Both the position numbers and the translations under genes were made by a program. The notes beneath the pieces are model-generated. The model searched no databases and was not told the DNA's origin. It worked only from the letters and a program-made list of their open reading frames with translations. This document shows, one piece after another, positions 23,836 through 30,647 of a DNA stretch of 47,489 nucleotides (its first letter is position 1; every line of letters begins with the position of its first letter). This DNA comes from Treponema sp. GTDB lineage: Bacteria; Spirochaetota; Spirochaetia; Treponematales; Treponemataceae. The DNA is taken from positions 1 through 47,489 of the forward strand of contig JAEDCY010000019.1 in assembly GCA_016293915.1 (NCBI GenBank), read 5' to 3'.

Positions 23836-24799
23836 TACAAGTCAGACTGAGCGGCTGGATGAGTTTTTAAGACGGGAACTGCCTCGTGCTGTGGTTTCGA
23901 TACAGGTACTTCGTGCCTGCTCAACCACCGGAATTTCCAACTCAAAAATAAGACGTCTCATACTGGCGGGTGCCGTCCAGGTAAACGGCCGCCCCGTTTT
24001 GCGCCCTGCTTTTGAACTCCGGGGGCACAGCATCATAACAGTTCGCTTTGAAGCAGAGCGCTTCTTTTACGAAAAACAGCCCGACGACCTTGCCTTTGAA
24101 ATGTCTGATGCTGCGGTTTTATATGAAGATGAAAATCTGATTTTTGTTGATAAACCTGCAGATTTTCCTGTAGAACAGACAATTACCGGAAACCGGGCGA
24201 ATCTTCATGATGCAGTGGTTGATTATTTGTGGAAACGGCAGCCGGAACTTAGAAATCCGCCTTATGTCGGAATTATGCACCGCCTTGACCGCACAACCAG
24301 CGGGGTAATTCTTTTTACAAAAACTCGCGCTGTAAATAAAGAGATTTCGGAAGTATTTCAGAGTCATAATCTTACAAAGCAGTATCTGGCTGTGGTGGAA
24401 GCTCCCCGTGGCGAGAAGGGGCAAGCATCTCAATTCACCGTAGAAATGTTTATGGGGCGGGTCACCGGCAAGTCCCAGCAGGGTAAGTGGGGGCAGGTGG
24501 CTGAAAGCCGGGGCGGCCATTATTCAAAAACTGATTTTCGGGTTCTTAAAAAGCTCTCTGTCGAAGGACGTTCCTGCCTGCTCATAGAATGCAGCCTTCA
24601 CACTGGCCGCACTCATCAAATCCGGGTTCACCTTGCAAGCCGCGGCCTTCCAATACTCGGTGACGAACTGTATGGTGGCTATCCGGCAAAACGCATCTAC
24701 TTGCACGCGGCTCATCTGGCTTTTACGTTAAATGGAAAGAAATATGATGTTAAGGCGGCACACGGCTTTGAAGCGACTAACGTCTTTTCCTGGGAATAA
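23816..24799 (+). CDS. RluA-family pseudouridine synthase with a repeat-derived insertion
   Basis: Isomerises uridine to pseudouridine in rRNA or tRNA. Residues 1-85 form an S4-like RNA-binding domain (ERLDEFLRRELP...SNSKIRRLILAGAVQVNGR). The catalytic domain has VDKPADFPVE, MHRLDRTTSGVILFTKT (catalytic Asp in HRLD, about residue 157) and TGRTHQIRVHLASRGLPILGD. It is 327 aa. The S4 domain is interrupted after LP by about 14 residues (AVVSIQVLRACSTTG) encoded by a palindromic repeat at 23891-23930, in frame. It overlaps the preceding gene by 20 bp. RluA, RluC and RluD specificity cannot be separated here. Confidence 0.9.
   Translation: MQEFKFSTSQTERLDEFLRRELPRAVVSIQVLRACSTTGISNSKIRRLILAGAVQVNGRPVLRPAFELRGHSIITVRFEAERFFYEKQPDDLAFEMSDAAVLYEDENLIFVDKPADFPVEQTITGNRANLHDAVVDYLWKRQPELRNPPYVGIMHRLDRTTSGVILFTKTRAVNKEISEVFQSHNLTKQYLAVVEAPRGEKGQASQFTVEMFMGRVTGKSQQGKWGQVAESRGGHYSKTDFRVLKKLSVEGRSCLLIECSLHTGRTHQIRVHLASRGLPILGDELYGGYPAKRIYLHAAHLAFTLNGKKYDVKAAHGFEATNVFSWE
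23891..23930. repeat. Palindromic element inside the rluA-like gene
   Basis: It starts GTGGTTTCGATAC and ends CTCAACCACCG, with an inner hairpin CAGGTAC-TTC-GTGCCTG. The same ends flank different inner hairpins at 36719-36755, 44050-44084 and 44098-44141. It keeps the reading frame open. Confidence 0.85.
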
Positions 24800-24805
24800 T
24801 AAAAA

Positions 24806-24900
24806 AGGGGCTGTCTAAAAAGTATTGTCATGCTGAACTTGATTCAGCATCTACACTACATTTAAATCTATAGATTTCGAAACAAGTTCGGAATGACACT
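24806..24900. repeat. Composite TCATGCTGAAC-family repeat after the rluA-like gene
   Basis: It begins GGGGCTGTCTAAAAAGTATT, shared with the outer arm of the larger copy at 40651-40856. It continues TCATGCTGAACTTG...GATTTCGAAACAAG and ends CGGAATGACAC. It lies upstream of the grpE promoter. Confidence 0.75.
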
Positions 24901-24972
24901 AGAAGGTAAACTTATTGGTCACCCCCAATCCGTGGCAAATAAGAATTTTTTTATAAATTTTTCACAAATTTA

Positions 24973-25002
24973 TTGACGTTTTACCCTCAAAATTAGTAAT
25001 TT
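24973..25002 (+). promoter_or_regulatory. Promoter of grpE
   Basis: TTGACG (24973-24978), an 18-bp spacer and TAATTT (24997-25002) in an AT-rich stretch. No CIRCE sequence (TTAGCACTC...GAGTGCTAA) was found before grpE. Confidence 0.5.
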
Positions 25003-25039
25003 TTAATATAGAAATTAAATTTTTTCATGGTGGAAAAGA

Positions 25040-25639
25040 ATGGCTGAAGAAAAAACAGAACAGACTGACCAGACAGAAGAAAAAACAGCTTCACAGGAAG
25101 AGGCTGCTGCTGATTCCCAGACTGCGGACGCTGCTCCAGAGGCTGATGAGTCAGAAGAAAAAAAAGAGCTTACTCCGGAAGAAAAGATTGCTGCTCTTGA
25201 AAAAGAAAATGCTGACCTTAAAGATCAGCTTTTGCGCCGTGCCGCAGATTTTGATAACTACCGCAAGCGCATGATGAAAGAAAAGCAGGATACTTACGAT
25301 TACGCAAATGCCGGACTTTTGGGCGACCTGCTTGATAGTCTGGATAATTTTGACCGCACAATTGACGCCGCAAAGGATGCAAAGGATGCAAAATCAATTG
25401 CCGACGGAATCAAAATGATTAACAAGGCTCTCGTAAAAATGCTGGAAGATAAATATGGTCTTACAGGCTACGGAAAGGAAGGAGATGAATTTAATCCTGA
25501 CGAGCACGAAGCTATCGGCCGTATGGAAGATGAAAAAGCCAAGAATGAAACTCTGGCTCAGGTTTATCTGAAGGGATACAAACTTAAAGATAAGGTAATC
25601 AGACACGCTAAGGTAATGGTAAAAGTACCGAAGCAGTAA
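25040..25639 (+). CDS. grpE: Nucleotide exchange factor GrpE
   Basis: Releases ADP from DnaK in the chaperone cycle. The first 50 residues are acidic, low-complexity (Glu, Ala, Thr, Gln). A long coiled coil follows (ELTPEEKIAALEKENADLKDQLLRRAADFDNYRKRMMKEKQDTYDYANAGLLGDLLDSLDNFDRTID) and then the C-terminal beta domain (EFNPDEHEAIGRME, VYLKGYKLKDKVIRHAKVMVKVPKQ). 199 aa, typical. The ATG at 25040 has GGTGG in front. It heads the dnaK locus; dnaK starts 116 bp after its stop. Confidence 0.97.
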   Translation: MAEEKTEQTDQTEEKTASQEEAAADSQTADAAPEADESEEKKELTPEEKIAALEKENADLKDQLLRRAADFDNYRKRMMKEKQDTYDYANAGLLGDLLDSLDNFDRTIDAAKDAKDAKSIADGIKMINKALVKMLEDKYGLTGYGKEGDEFNPDEHEAIGRMEDEKAKNETLAQVYLKGYKLKDKVIRHAKVMVKVPKQ

Positions 25640-25660
25640 AACTAAAAAGGAAAAAATTAA

Positions 25661-25741
25661 AAAGCCGGGTAGTGAAATACCTGGATGTCAAGGCACGCTA
25701 CGCTTAAAGCCTTGACATCCGGTTTAATTGCACTATCCGGG
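25661..25741 (+). repeat. Hairpin repeat between grpE and dnaK
   Basis: The core GATGTCAAGGC...GCCTTGACATC (25686-25719) is the same hairpin as in the 91-bp repeats. An outer arm CCGGGTAGTGAAAT (25662-25675) is largely complementary to ATTGCACTATCCGG (25727-25740), the left arm of the dnaK start hairpin, so the two folds exclude each other. Confidence 0.75.
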
Positions 25742-25755
25742 AGGATAGTGCAATT
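25726..25755 (+). promoter_or_regulatory. Perfect hairpin sequestering the dnaK ribosome binding site
   Basis: AATTGCACTATCC (25726-25738) and GGATAGTGCAATT (25743-25755) are exact complements around the loop GGGA. The Shine-Dalgarno GGGAGG (25739-25744) lies in the loop and first stem bases, and the ATG follows immediately at 25756. An RNA thermometer or protein operator is possible; the GCACT/AGTGC arms loosely recall CIRCE, but the spacing is different. Confidence 0.65.
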
Positions 25756-27714
25756 ATGGGAAAAATTATTGGTATTGACTTAGGAACAACAAACTCTTGT
25801 GTTGCCGTAATGGAAAACGGTGAACCAGTAGTAATTCAGAACTCAGAAGGTGGACGTACAACTCCATCTATCGTTGGTTTTACAGCAAAGGGAGACCGAA
25901 TTGTTGGTGCACCTGCTAAAAACCAGATGGTAACAAATCCAAAGAACACAGTTTACTCAGTAAAGCGTCTTATCGGACACCGATACAGTGAACTTCAGGG
26001 CGAAGCAACAAAGCTTCCATATACAATCATCGATAACGGTTCAGACTGCCGTGTAGAAGTAGAAGAGGGTGGACAGAAGAAAAAGTATTCTCCACAGGAA
26101 ATTTCTGCTTTCATTCTTCAGAAGATGAAGAAAACTGCTGAGGACTACCTCGGAACAGAAGTTACAGACGCTGTAATTACAGTACCTGCTTACTTCAACG
26201 ACTCTCAGCGCCAGGCTACTAAGGATGCTGGTAAGATTGCCGGACTTAACGTTCAGCGTATTATCAACGAACCTACAGCTGCTTCTCTTGCTTTCGGTTT
26301 CAAACAGGATCAGGACAAGGAAAAGACAATTGCTGTATACGACCTTGGTGGTGGTACATTTGATATTTCTATTCTCGAACTCGCAGACGGCGTATTCGAA
26401 GTAAAATCTACAAACGGTGATACACACCTTGGTGGTGATGACTGGGACCGTGTTATCGTAAACTGGCTGATTGACGGCTTTAAGGCTGACACAGGCATTG
26501 ATCTTTCTAAAGACCCAATGGCTATGCAGCGTCTCCGTGAAGCAGCTGAAAATGCAAAGATTCAGCTTTCTTCTCAGACTTCAACTGATATAAACCTTCC
26601 ATTCATTACTGCTGATGCAACAGGTCCAAAGCACTTACAGAAGTCTTTGACACGTGCTCAGTTCGAACAGATGACAGATGACCTTTACGAGCGCACAAAG
26701 GAACCTTGTCGCAAGGCTCTCCAGGATGCAGGTATTTCTGCAAGTGATATTGATGAGGTTCTCCTTGTTGGTGGTTCTTCACGTATGCCAAAGGTTCAGG
26801 AAGTTGTTAAGGCAATCTTCGGAAAGGAAGGAAGCCGCGCTGTAAACCCAGATGAAGCAGTTGCTGTTGGTGCTGCAATTCAGGGTGGTGTACTCCAGGG
26901 TGATGTAAAGGACGTTCTTCTTCTTGATGTAACTCCACTTTCACTTGGTATTGAAACAATGGGTGGCGTATTCACAAAGCTTATCCCAAGAAATACAACA
27001 ATTCCTACAAAGAAGAGTCAGACTTTCTCTACAGCTGCTGATGGACAGACTGCTGTATCAATTCACGTACTCCAGGGTGAGCGTGAAATGGCTGACCAGA
27101 ACCGTACACTCGGACGTTTCGACCTTGTAGGTATTCCACCTGCACCTCGTGGTGTTCCACAGATTGAAGTTACCTTTGATATCGATGCTAACGGTATTGT
27201 TCACGTATCTGCTAAGGATCTTGGAACTGGTAAAGAACAGCACATCCAGATTACTTCTTCTTCAGGTTTGAGCGACGAAGAAATCGAAAAGATGGTTAAG
27301 GATGCAGAAGCAAATGCAGCTGCAGATAAGGCAAAACGCGAAGGTGTTGATGCACGCAATGAAGCAGACAGCCTGATTTATGCTACAGAAAAATCTTTGA
27401 AAGACCTCGGCGACAAGGCTGATGGTGCAGAAAAGCAGAAGATTGAAGCTGCAATTGCAGATCTTAAGCAGGCTATGCAGGGCGACAATGTAGAAGACAT
27501 CAAGGCTAAGACAGAAGCTTTGAAACAGGCTTCTTACAAGATTGCTGAAGAGCTCTATAAGCAGCAGGCAGCAGCCGGTCAGGCCGGAGCAGGTGCTCAG
27601 GGCACAGAAGGTGCCGCTGGTGCCGATGCTAACGCTTCTGGAGATGCCGAAAAGAAATCAGGTTTTGATAAAGGCACTGCAGACGACGTTGATTACGAAG
27701 TTAAGGACGAGTAA
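25756..27714 (+). CDS. dnaK: Molecular chaperone DnaK (Hsp70)
   Basis: ATP-driven chaperone for protein folding. The N-terminal ATPase (residues 1-380) has IIGIDLGTTNSCVAVMENG, VITVPAYFNDSQRQATKDAGKIAGLNVQRIINEPTAASLAFG and YDLGGGTFDISIL. The substrate domain has VLLLDVTPLSLGIETMGGVFTKLI and ALQGERE-type VLQGEREMADQNRTLGRFDL. The helical lid ends in an Ala/Gly-rich tail. 652 aa is slightly longer than the E. coli protein. Its ribosome binding site sits in a perfect hairpin touching the start codon. grpE is upstream. A big hairpin and a terminator separate it from dnaJ. Confidence 0.99.
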   Translation: MGKIIGIDLGTTNSCVAVMENGEPVVIQNSEGGRTTPSIVGFTAKGDRIVGAPAKNQMVTNPKNTVYSVKRLIGHRYSELQGEATKLPYTIIDNGSDCRVEVEEGGQKKKYSPQEISAFILQKMKKTAEDYLGTEVTDAVITVPAYFNDSQRQATKDAGKIAGLNVQRIINEPTAASLAFGFKQDQDKEKTIAVYDLGGGTFDISILELADGVFEVKSTNGDTHLGGDDWDRVIVNWLIDGFKADTGIDLSKDPMAMQRLREAAENAKIQLSSQTSTDINLPFITADATGPKHLQKSLTRAQFEQMTDDLYERTKEPCRKALQDAGISASDIDEVLLVGGSSRMPKVQEVVKAIFGKEGSRAVNPDEAVAVGAAIQGGVLQGDVKDVLLLDVTPLSLGIETMGGVFTKLIPRNTTIPTKKSQTFSTAADGQTAVSIHVLQGEREMADQNRTLGRFDLVGIPPAPRGVPQIEVTFDIDANGIVHVSAKDLGTGKEQHIQITSSSGLSDEEIEKMVKDAEANAAADKAKREGVDARNEADSLIYATEKSLKDLGDKADGAEKQKIEAAIADLKQAMQGDNVEDIKAKTEALKQASYKIAEELYKQQAAAGQAGAGAQGTEGAAGADANASGDAEKKSGFDKGTADDVDYEVKDE

Positions 27715-27729
27715 AACTGAGATGCGGTT

Positions 27730-27799
27730 GCGCTCGGAGTGAAAAACGACACTCGCCTGCATCATTCTAGCAGGCGAGGGGCATTTTTCACGGGAGAGC
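27730..27799. repeat. Long hairpin between dnaK and dnaJ
   Basis: GCGCTCGGAGTGAAAAACGA.. pairs with ..GCATTTTTCACGGGAGAGCG over about 30 bp, closed by CGCCTGC/GCAGGCG around a 9-nt loop. There is no U-tract, so it acts as a structural repeat rather than a clean terminator. Confidence 0.7.
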
Positions 27800-27815
27800 G
27801 AAACCAGATTTCTGT

Positions 27816-27852
27816 AAACGTCCTGTTATTGAAAACAGGGCGTTTTTTTGGT
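27816..27852 (+). terminator. Intrinsic terminator between dnaK and dnaJ
   Basis: AACGTCCTGTT and AACAGGGCGTT form a stem followed by TTTTTTT. It should end most grpE-dnaK transcripts before dnaJ. Confidence 0.75.
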
Positions 27853-27894
27853 AGTTTTATTTATCAAAACATAATTTATTTACGGACATTGAAA

Positions 27895-29034
27895 ATGGCG
27901 AAGCGCGATTATTACGAAGTATTAGGTGTAGACAAATCTGCTGATCAGGAAGCAATCAAAAAAGCTTACCGTAAACTTGCTGTAAAATATCACCCGGACC
28001 GAAACCCGGGCGACAAATCTGCCGAGGAAAAATTCCGCGAGGCAACAGAGGCATACGAAGTTCTTTCTGACTCAGAAAAGCGTCCTATTTACGACCAGTA
28101 CGGCTTTGCCGGTCTTGATGGAATGGGAGCTGGAGGCGGTGGTGGAGCTCAGTATTCACATGCCTTCCACGACTTCTCAGACCTCTTTGGAGGAGCTGGT
28201 GGTGGCTTCTCAGATATTTTCGACAGCATTTTTGGCGGTGGTTCACGTTCTTCAAGAAGTTCTGGTCCTGCAGCAGGTGCCAGCCTCCGCTATGATCTTC
28301 ATATTCAGTTTAAAGACGCTGTTTATGGAACAAATGCTGACATTCATTTTAAGCACAATGAAGCTTGTGATGCCTGTAAAGGAACCGGTGCTGCTGCCGG
28401 TGCTTCTAAGAAAACGTGTCCTACCTGTAATGGTATGGGTCAGGTTCGTCAGGGTAACGGCTTCTTTACTATTCAGCAGACCTGTCCTAAGTGCGGCGGC
28501 CGCGGAACTATAATTGATAAACCGTGTCCTAGCTGCCGTGGAAAGGGTATTCAGGAAAAATCAAAGCAGATGTCTCTTAAGATTCCGGCAGGTGTTGATA
28601 ACGGAAAACGTATCGTAATCCGCGGAATGGGTGATGCCGGAGAAAACGGTGGACCTGCTGGAGACCTCGTAGTTGTATTACACGTAGAACAGCATCCATT
28701 CTTTGAGCGTGATGGTGCAGATCTTTACTGCGCTGTACCAATCTCTATTGCACAGGCTGCTCTTGGTTGCGAAATCACAATTACCGCTCTTGATGGTAAG
28801 AAACTTGCTATCAAAATCCCTGATGGAACTGCAAATGGAAAACTTTTGCGCATAAAAGGCGAAGGTGTTCCAGTTTCCGGTTCTGCACGCAAGGGCGATT
28901 TGTACGTAAAAATCATGGTTCAGGTTCCAACAAAGCTTTCTAGCAAACAAAAAGAGCTTTTGAAGCAGTATATGGATCTCGAAAATCCTCCTAAAGAACC
29001 AAGTCTCTTAAATCTTTCTAAACTTTCAGATTAA
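27895..29034 (+). CDS. dnaJ: Co-chaperone DnaJ (Hsp40)
   Basis: Delivers substrates to DnaK and stimulates its ATPase. The J-domain (residues 1-70) is RDYYEVLGVDKSADQEAIKKAYRKLAVKYHPDRNPGD with the HPD motif. Then come a Gly/Phe-rich region, the zinc domain with four CxxCxGxG-type repeats (CDACKGTG, CPTCNGMG, CPKCGGRG, CPSCRGKG), and C-terminal beta domains. The start is 27895 because MAKRDYYEVLG is the canonical N-terminus; the frame is open another 52 codons upstream only because it runs through the intergenic terminator. 379 aa, standard. It must have its own promoter or rely on readthrough from dnaK. Confidence 0.98.
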   Translation: MAKRDYYEVLGVDKSADQEAIKKAYRKLAVKYHPDRNPGDKSAEEKFREATEAYEVLSDSEKRPIYDQYGFAGLDGMGAGGGGGAQYSHAFHDFSDLFGGAGGGFSDIFDSIFGGGSRSSRSSGPAAGASLRYDLHIQFKDAVYGTNADIHFKHNEACDACKGTGAAAGASKKTCPTCNGMGQVRQGNGFFTIQQTCPKCGGRGTIIDKPCPSCRGKGIQEKSKQMSLKIPAGVDNGKRIVIRGMGDAGENGGPAGDLVVVLHVEQHPFFERDGADLYCAVPISIAQAALGCEITITALDGKKLAIKIPDGTANGKLLRIKGEGVPVSGSARKGDLYVKIMVQVPTKLSSKQKELLKQYMDLENPPKEPSLLNLSKLSD

Positions 29035-29036
29035 TA

Positions 29037-29070
29037 GATTGCCACGTCGCTAACGCTCCTCGCAATGACG
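29037..29070. repeat. Short palindromic repeat after dnaJ
   Basis: GATTGCCACGTCGCTAACGC then TCCTCGCAATGACG: ATTGC/GCAAT ends around a CG-rich centre. It is of the same general style as the TCATGCTGAAC family. Confidence 0.5.
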
Positions 29071-29084
29071 TCAAGCTTGTAAAA

Positions 29085-29138
29085 CGGTTAAAAGCTAATA
29101 GCTAAAAGCTAATAGCTAATAGCTATTAGCTTTTAGCC
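29085..29138. repeat. AGCTAATAGCT tandem repeats
   Basis: GTTAAAAGCTAATAGCTAAA and further AGCTAATAGCTATTAGCTT units, closely similar to the tract at 9465-9520. It lies between dnaJ and the promoter of the phosphatase operon. Confidence 0.75.
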
Positions 29139-29166
29139 AAACCCCTATAACCTAAAACCTAAATTA

Positions 29167-29196
29167 TTGAACTTTTTTCCCAAATTCTCCGATAAT
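29167..29196 (+). promoter_or_regulatory. Promoter of the phosphatase-STAS operon
   Basis: TTGAAC (29167-29172), an 18-bp spacer and GATAAT (29191-29196), about 55 bp before the ATG at 29252, which has AGGGGT as ribosome binding site. Confidence 0.45.
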
Positions 29197-29251
29197 ATGA
29201 TAGAATAGTATCAGTCTATTTAAAAGATTAAAGAAAGAATTAGGGGTAACC

Positions 29252-30646
29252 ATGTACAGAACCAGAAAAAGAGTTGTTCTAATCTCTATAAACGTTATAA
29301 CAATTATAGGCTTTATTATGGCATGTCTTTTGCTTTTACCACAAAAAACGGATGAACGTTTTTCTATGAATACATTCCTTGTTGCATTTATTGTTTTTTT
29401 TGCAGCAGTTTTCTGGGGAAATAGATTCCGTTCCTACCTTATGGCAAAGGTTCGAAGAGATACCCTTGAAACAGGTGAAACCGTTATTTTGAACGACTTT
29501 ATTGACCGCCTTCGTTTCTGTTATTCCCTTGATGATTTTTATGTAGTAATTGGGGATATCCTTGAAAAACAGGGCGATTGTTCTGTACTTCTTGTTGATC
29601 GAAGTAAGAATTACATTCTTTATAACAGTCCTAACCGTACTTCTACCTCTGAAACTGTTCGAAATAAGCTTGATCAGCACTTTACTGAGTCCTGGCCTGA
29701 TGGTTTTTACTTCTTCGACCGTCATATTGGTGTAACAACAAATTACCGCAAGGCACGAGGATTCTTTATGTGCCACGATGGTTATCATCTGTATGTATTC
29801 TGTCGTTATACAAGACTTTTTGACCTTGATGTATATACCCGTCTTTATGAGGAATACAAGCGTTTTGTAACACGTTCACGTACAATTACTACTCTTTCTG
29901 AAATTTCAGCTACAACAAAGGAATGGGAACAGCTTGCTGAAACACAGCAGTCCTTCCTTCCACAAAAGATTCCAAACATTCCAAAGCTCAAGATTGCAAC
30001 TTATTACCGTCCTCTCGTAAACGTATCAGGAGATTACTTCTCAATTCTTCCAATTGATGCTTCAAAGACCCTGCTTATGCTTGGAGACGTATCTGGTAAG
30101 GGACTTCCTGCTGCCCTCATCATGGGTTTGGTAATGAATACTGTAAAAATTATTGAAGACAAGGAAGACCTTGTTGGTGTACTTCATGCAATTGATAAGG
30201 CTATCAAGGGAATGCACCTTCAGGATAAATATACTGTATTGTTCCTTAGTATTGTTGATACAGAAAAAATGCGTATCCGTTATATCAATGCTTCCATGTC
30301 TGACCCAATCATTCTTTCACCTTCACCTGATGGCTACCGAATTAAGCCGCTTACTTCTAATGCTTCGCTTATTGGTATTCTTGATGTAGGTGATGTTACT
30401 GTTGCAGAAAAACGACTTTTCCGCGGTGATACCATTCTGATGGCAACCGACGGTGTATCTGAAGTTATGGATGACAGCGGTGTTGAGCTTGGTGATACTG
30501 ATATTTATAAAAAGACCCTCATGGCTGGTGCTTCAAAAGAGCCTCAGCAGATGGTTGATGATATTGTAGATTTGATCTGGAAATACAACGGCGATAAAAA
30601 GCTTCATGATGACGTTACAATGATGATTGCCAAGGTAGGTTACTAG
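29252..30646 (+). CDS. Membrane-anchored SpoIIE/RsbU-type serine phosphatase
   Basis: PP2C-family phosphatase expected to dephosphorylate a STAS anti-anti-sigma partner. Two transmembrane helices (about residues 9-30 and 38-58) are followed by a sensory region (70-215, possibly GAF-like) and the SpoIIE domain (about 245-464). Metal and core motifs are kept: VSGDYFSILP, MLGDVSGKGLPAALIMG, MATDGVSEVMD, HDDVTMMIAK. 464 aa. It is followed after 1 bp by a second phosphatase and then a STAS gene, so the three make one operon. Confidence 0.92.
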   Translation: MYRTRKRVVLISINVITIIGFIMACLLLLPQKTDERFSMNTFLVAFIVFFAAVFWGNRFRSYLMAKVRRDTLETGETVILNDFIDRLRFCYSLDDFYVVIGDILEKQGDCSVLLVDRSKNYILYNSPNRTSTSETVRNKLDQHFTESWPDGFYFFDRHIGVTTNYRKARGFFMCHDGYHLYVFCRYTRLFDLDVYTRLYEEYKRFVTRSRTITTLSEISATTKEWEQLAETQQSFLPQKIPNIPKLKIATYYRPLVNVSGDYFSILPIDASKTLLMLGDVSGKGLPAALIMGLVMNTVKIIEDKEDLVGVLHAIDKAIKGMHLQDKYTVLFLSIVDTEKMRIRYINASMSDPIILSPSPDGYRIKPLTSNASLIGILDVGDVTVAEKRLFRGDTILMATDGVSEVMDDSGVELGDTDIYKKTLMAGASKEPQQMVDDIVDLIWKYNGDKKLHDDVTMMIAKVGY

Positions 30647-30647
30647 T

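Noticed and set aside
25640..25760. CIRCE/HrcA operator before dnaK
   Set aside because: Arms GCACT/AGTGC are reminiscent, but the 9-9-9 TTAGCACTC..GAGTGCTAA pattern is absent and no hrcA is present; described instead as a start-codon hairpin.
27739..27894. 52-codon upstream extension of dnaJ
   Set aside because: It reads through the hairpin and intrinsic terminator; MAKRDYYEVLG at 27895 is the canonical DnaJ start.
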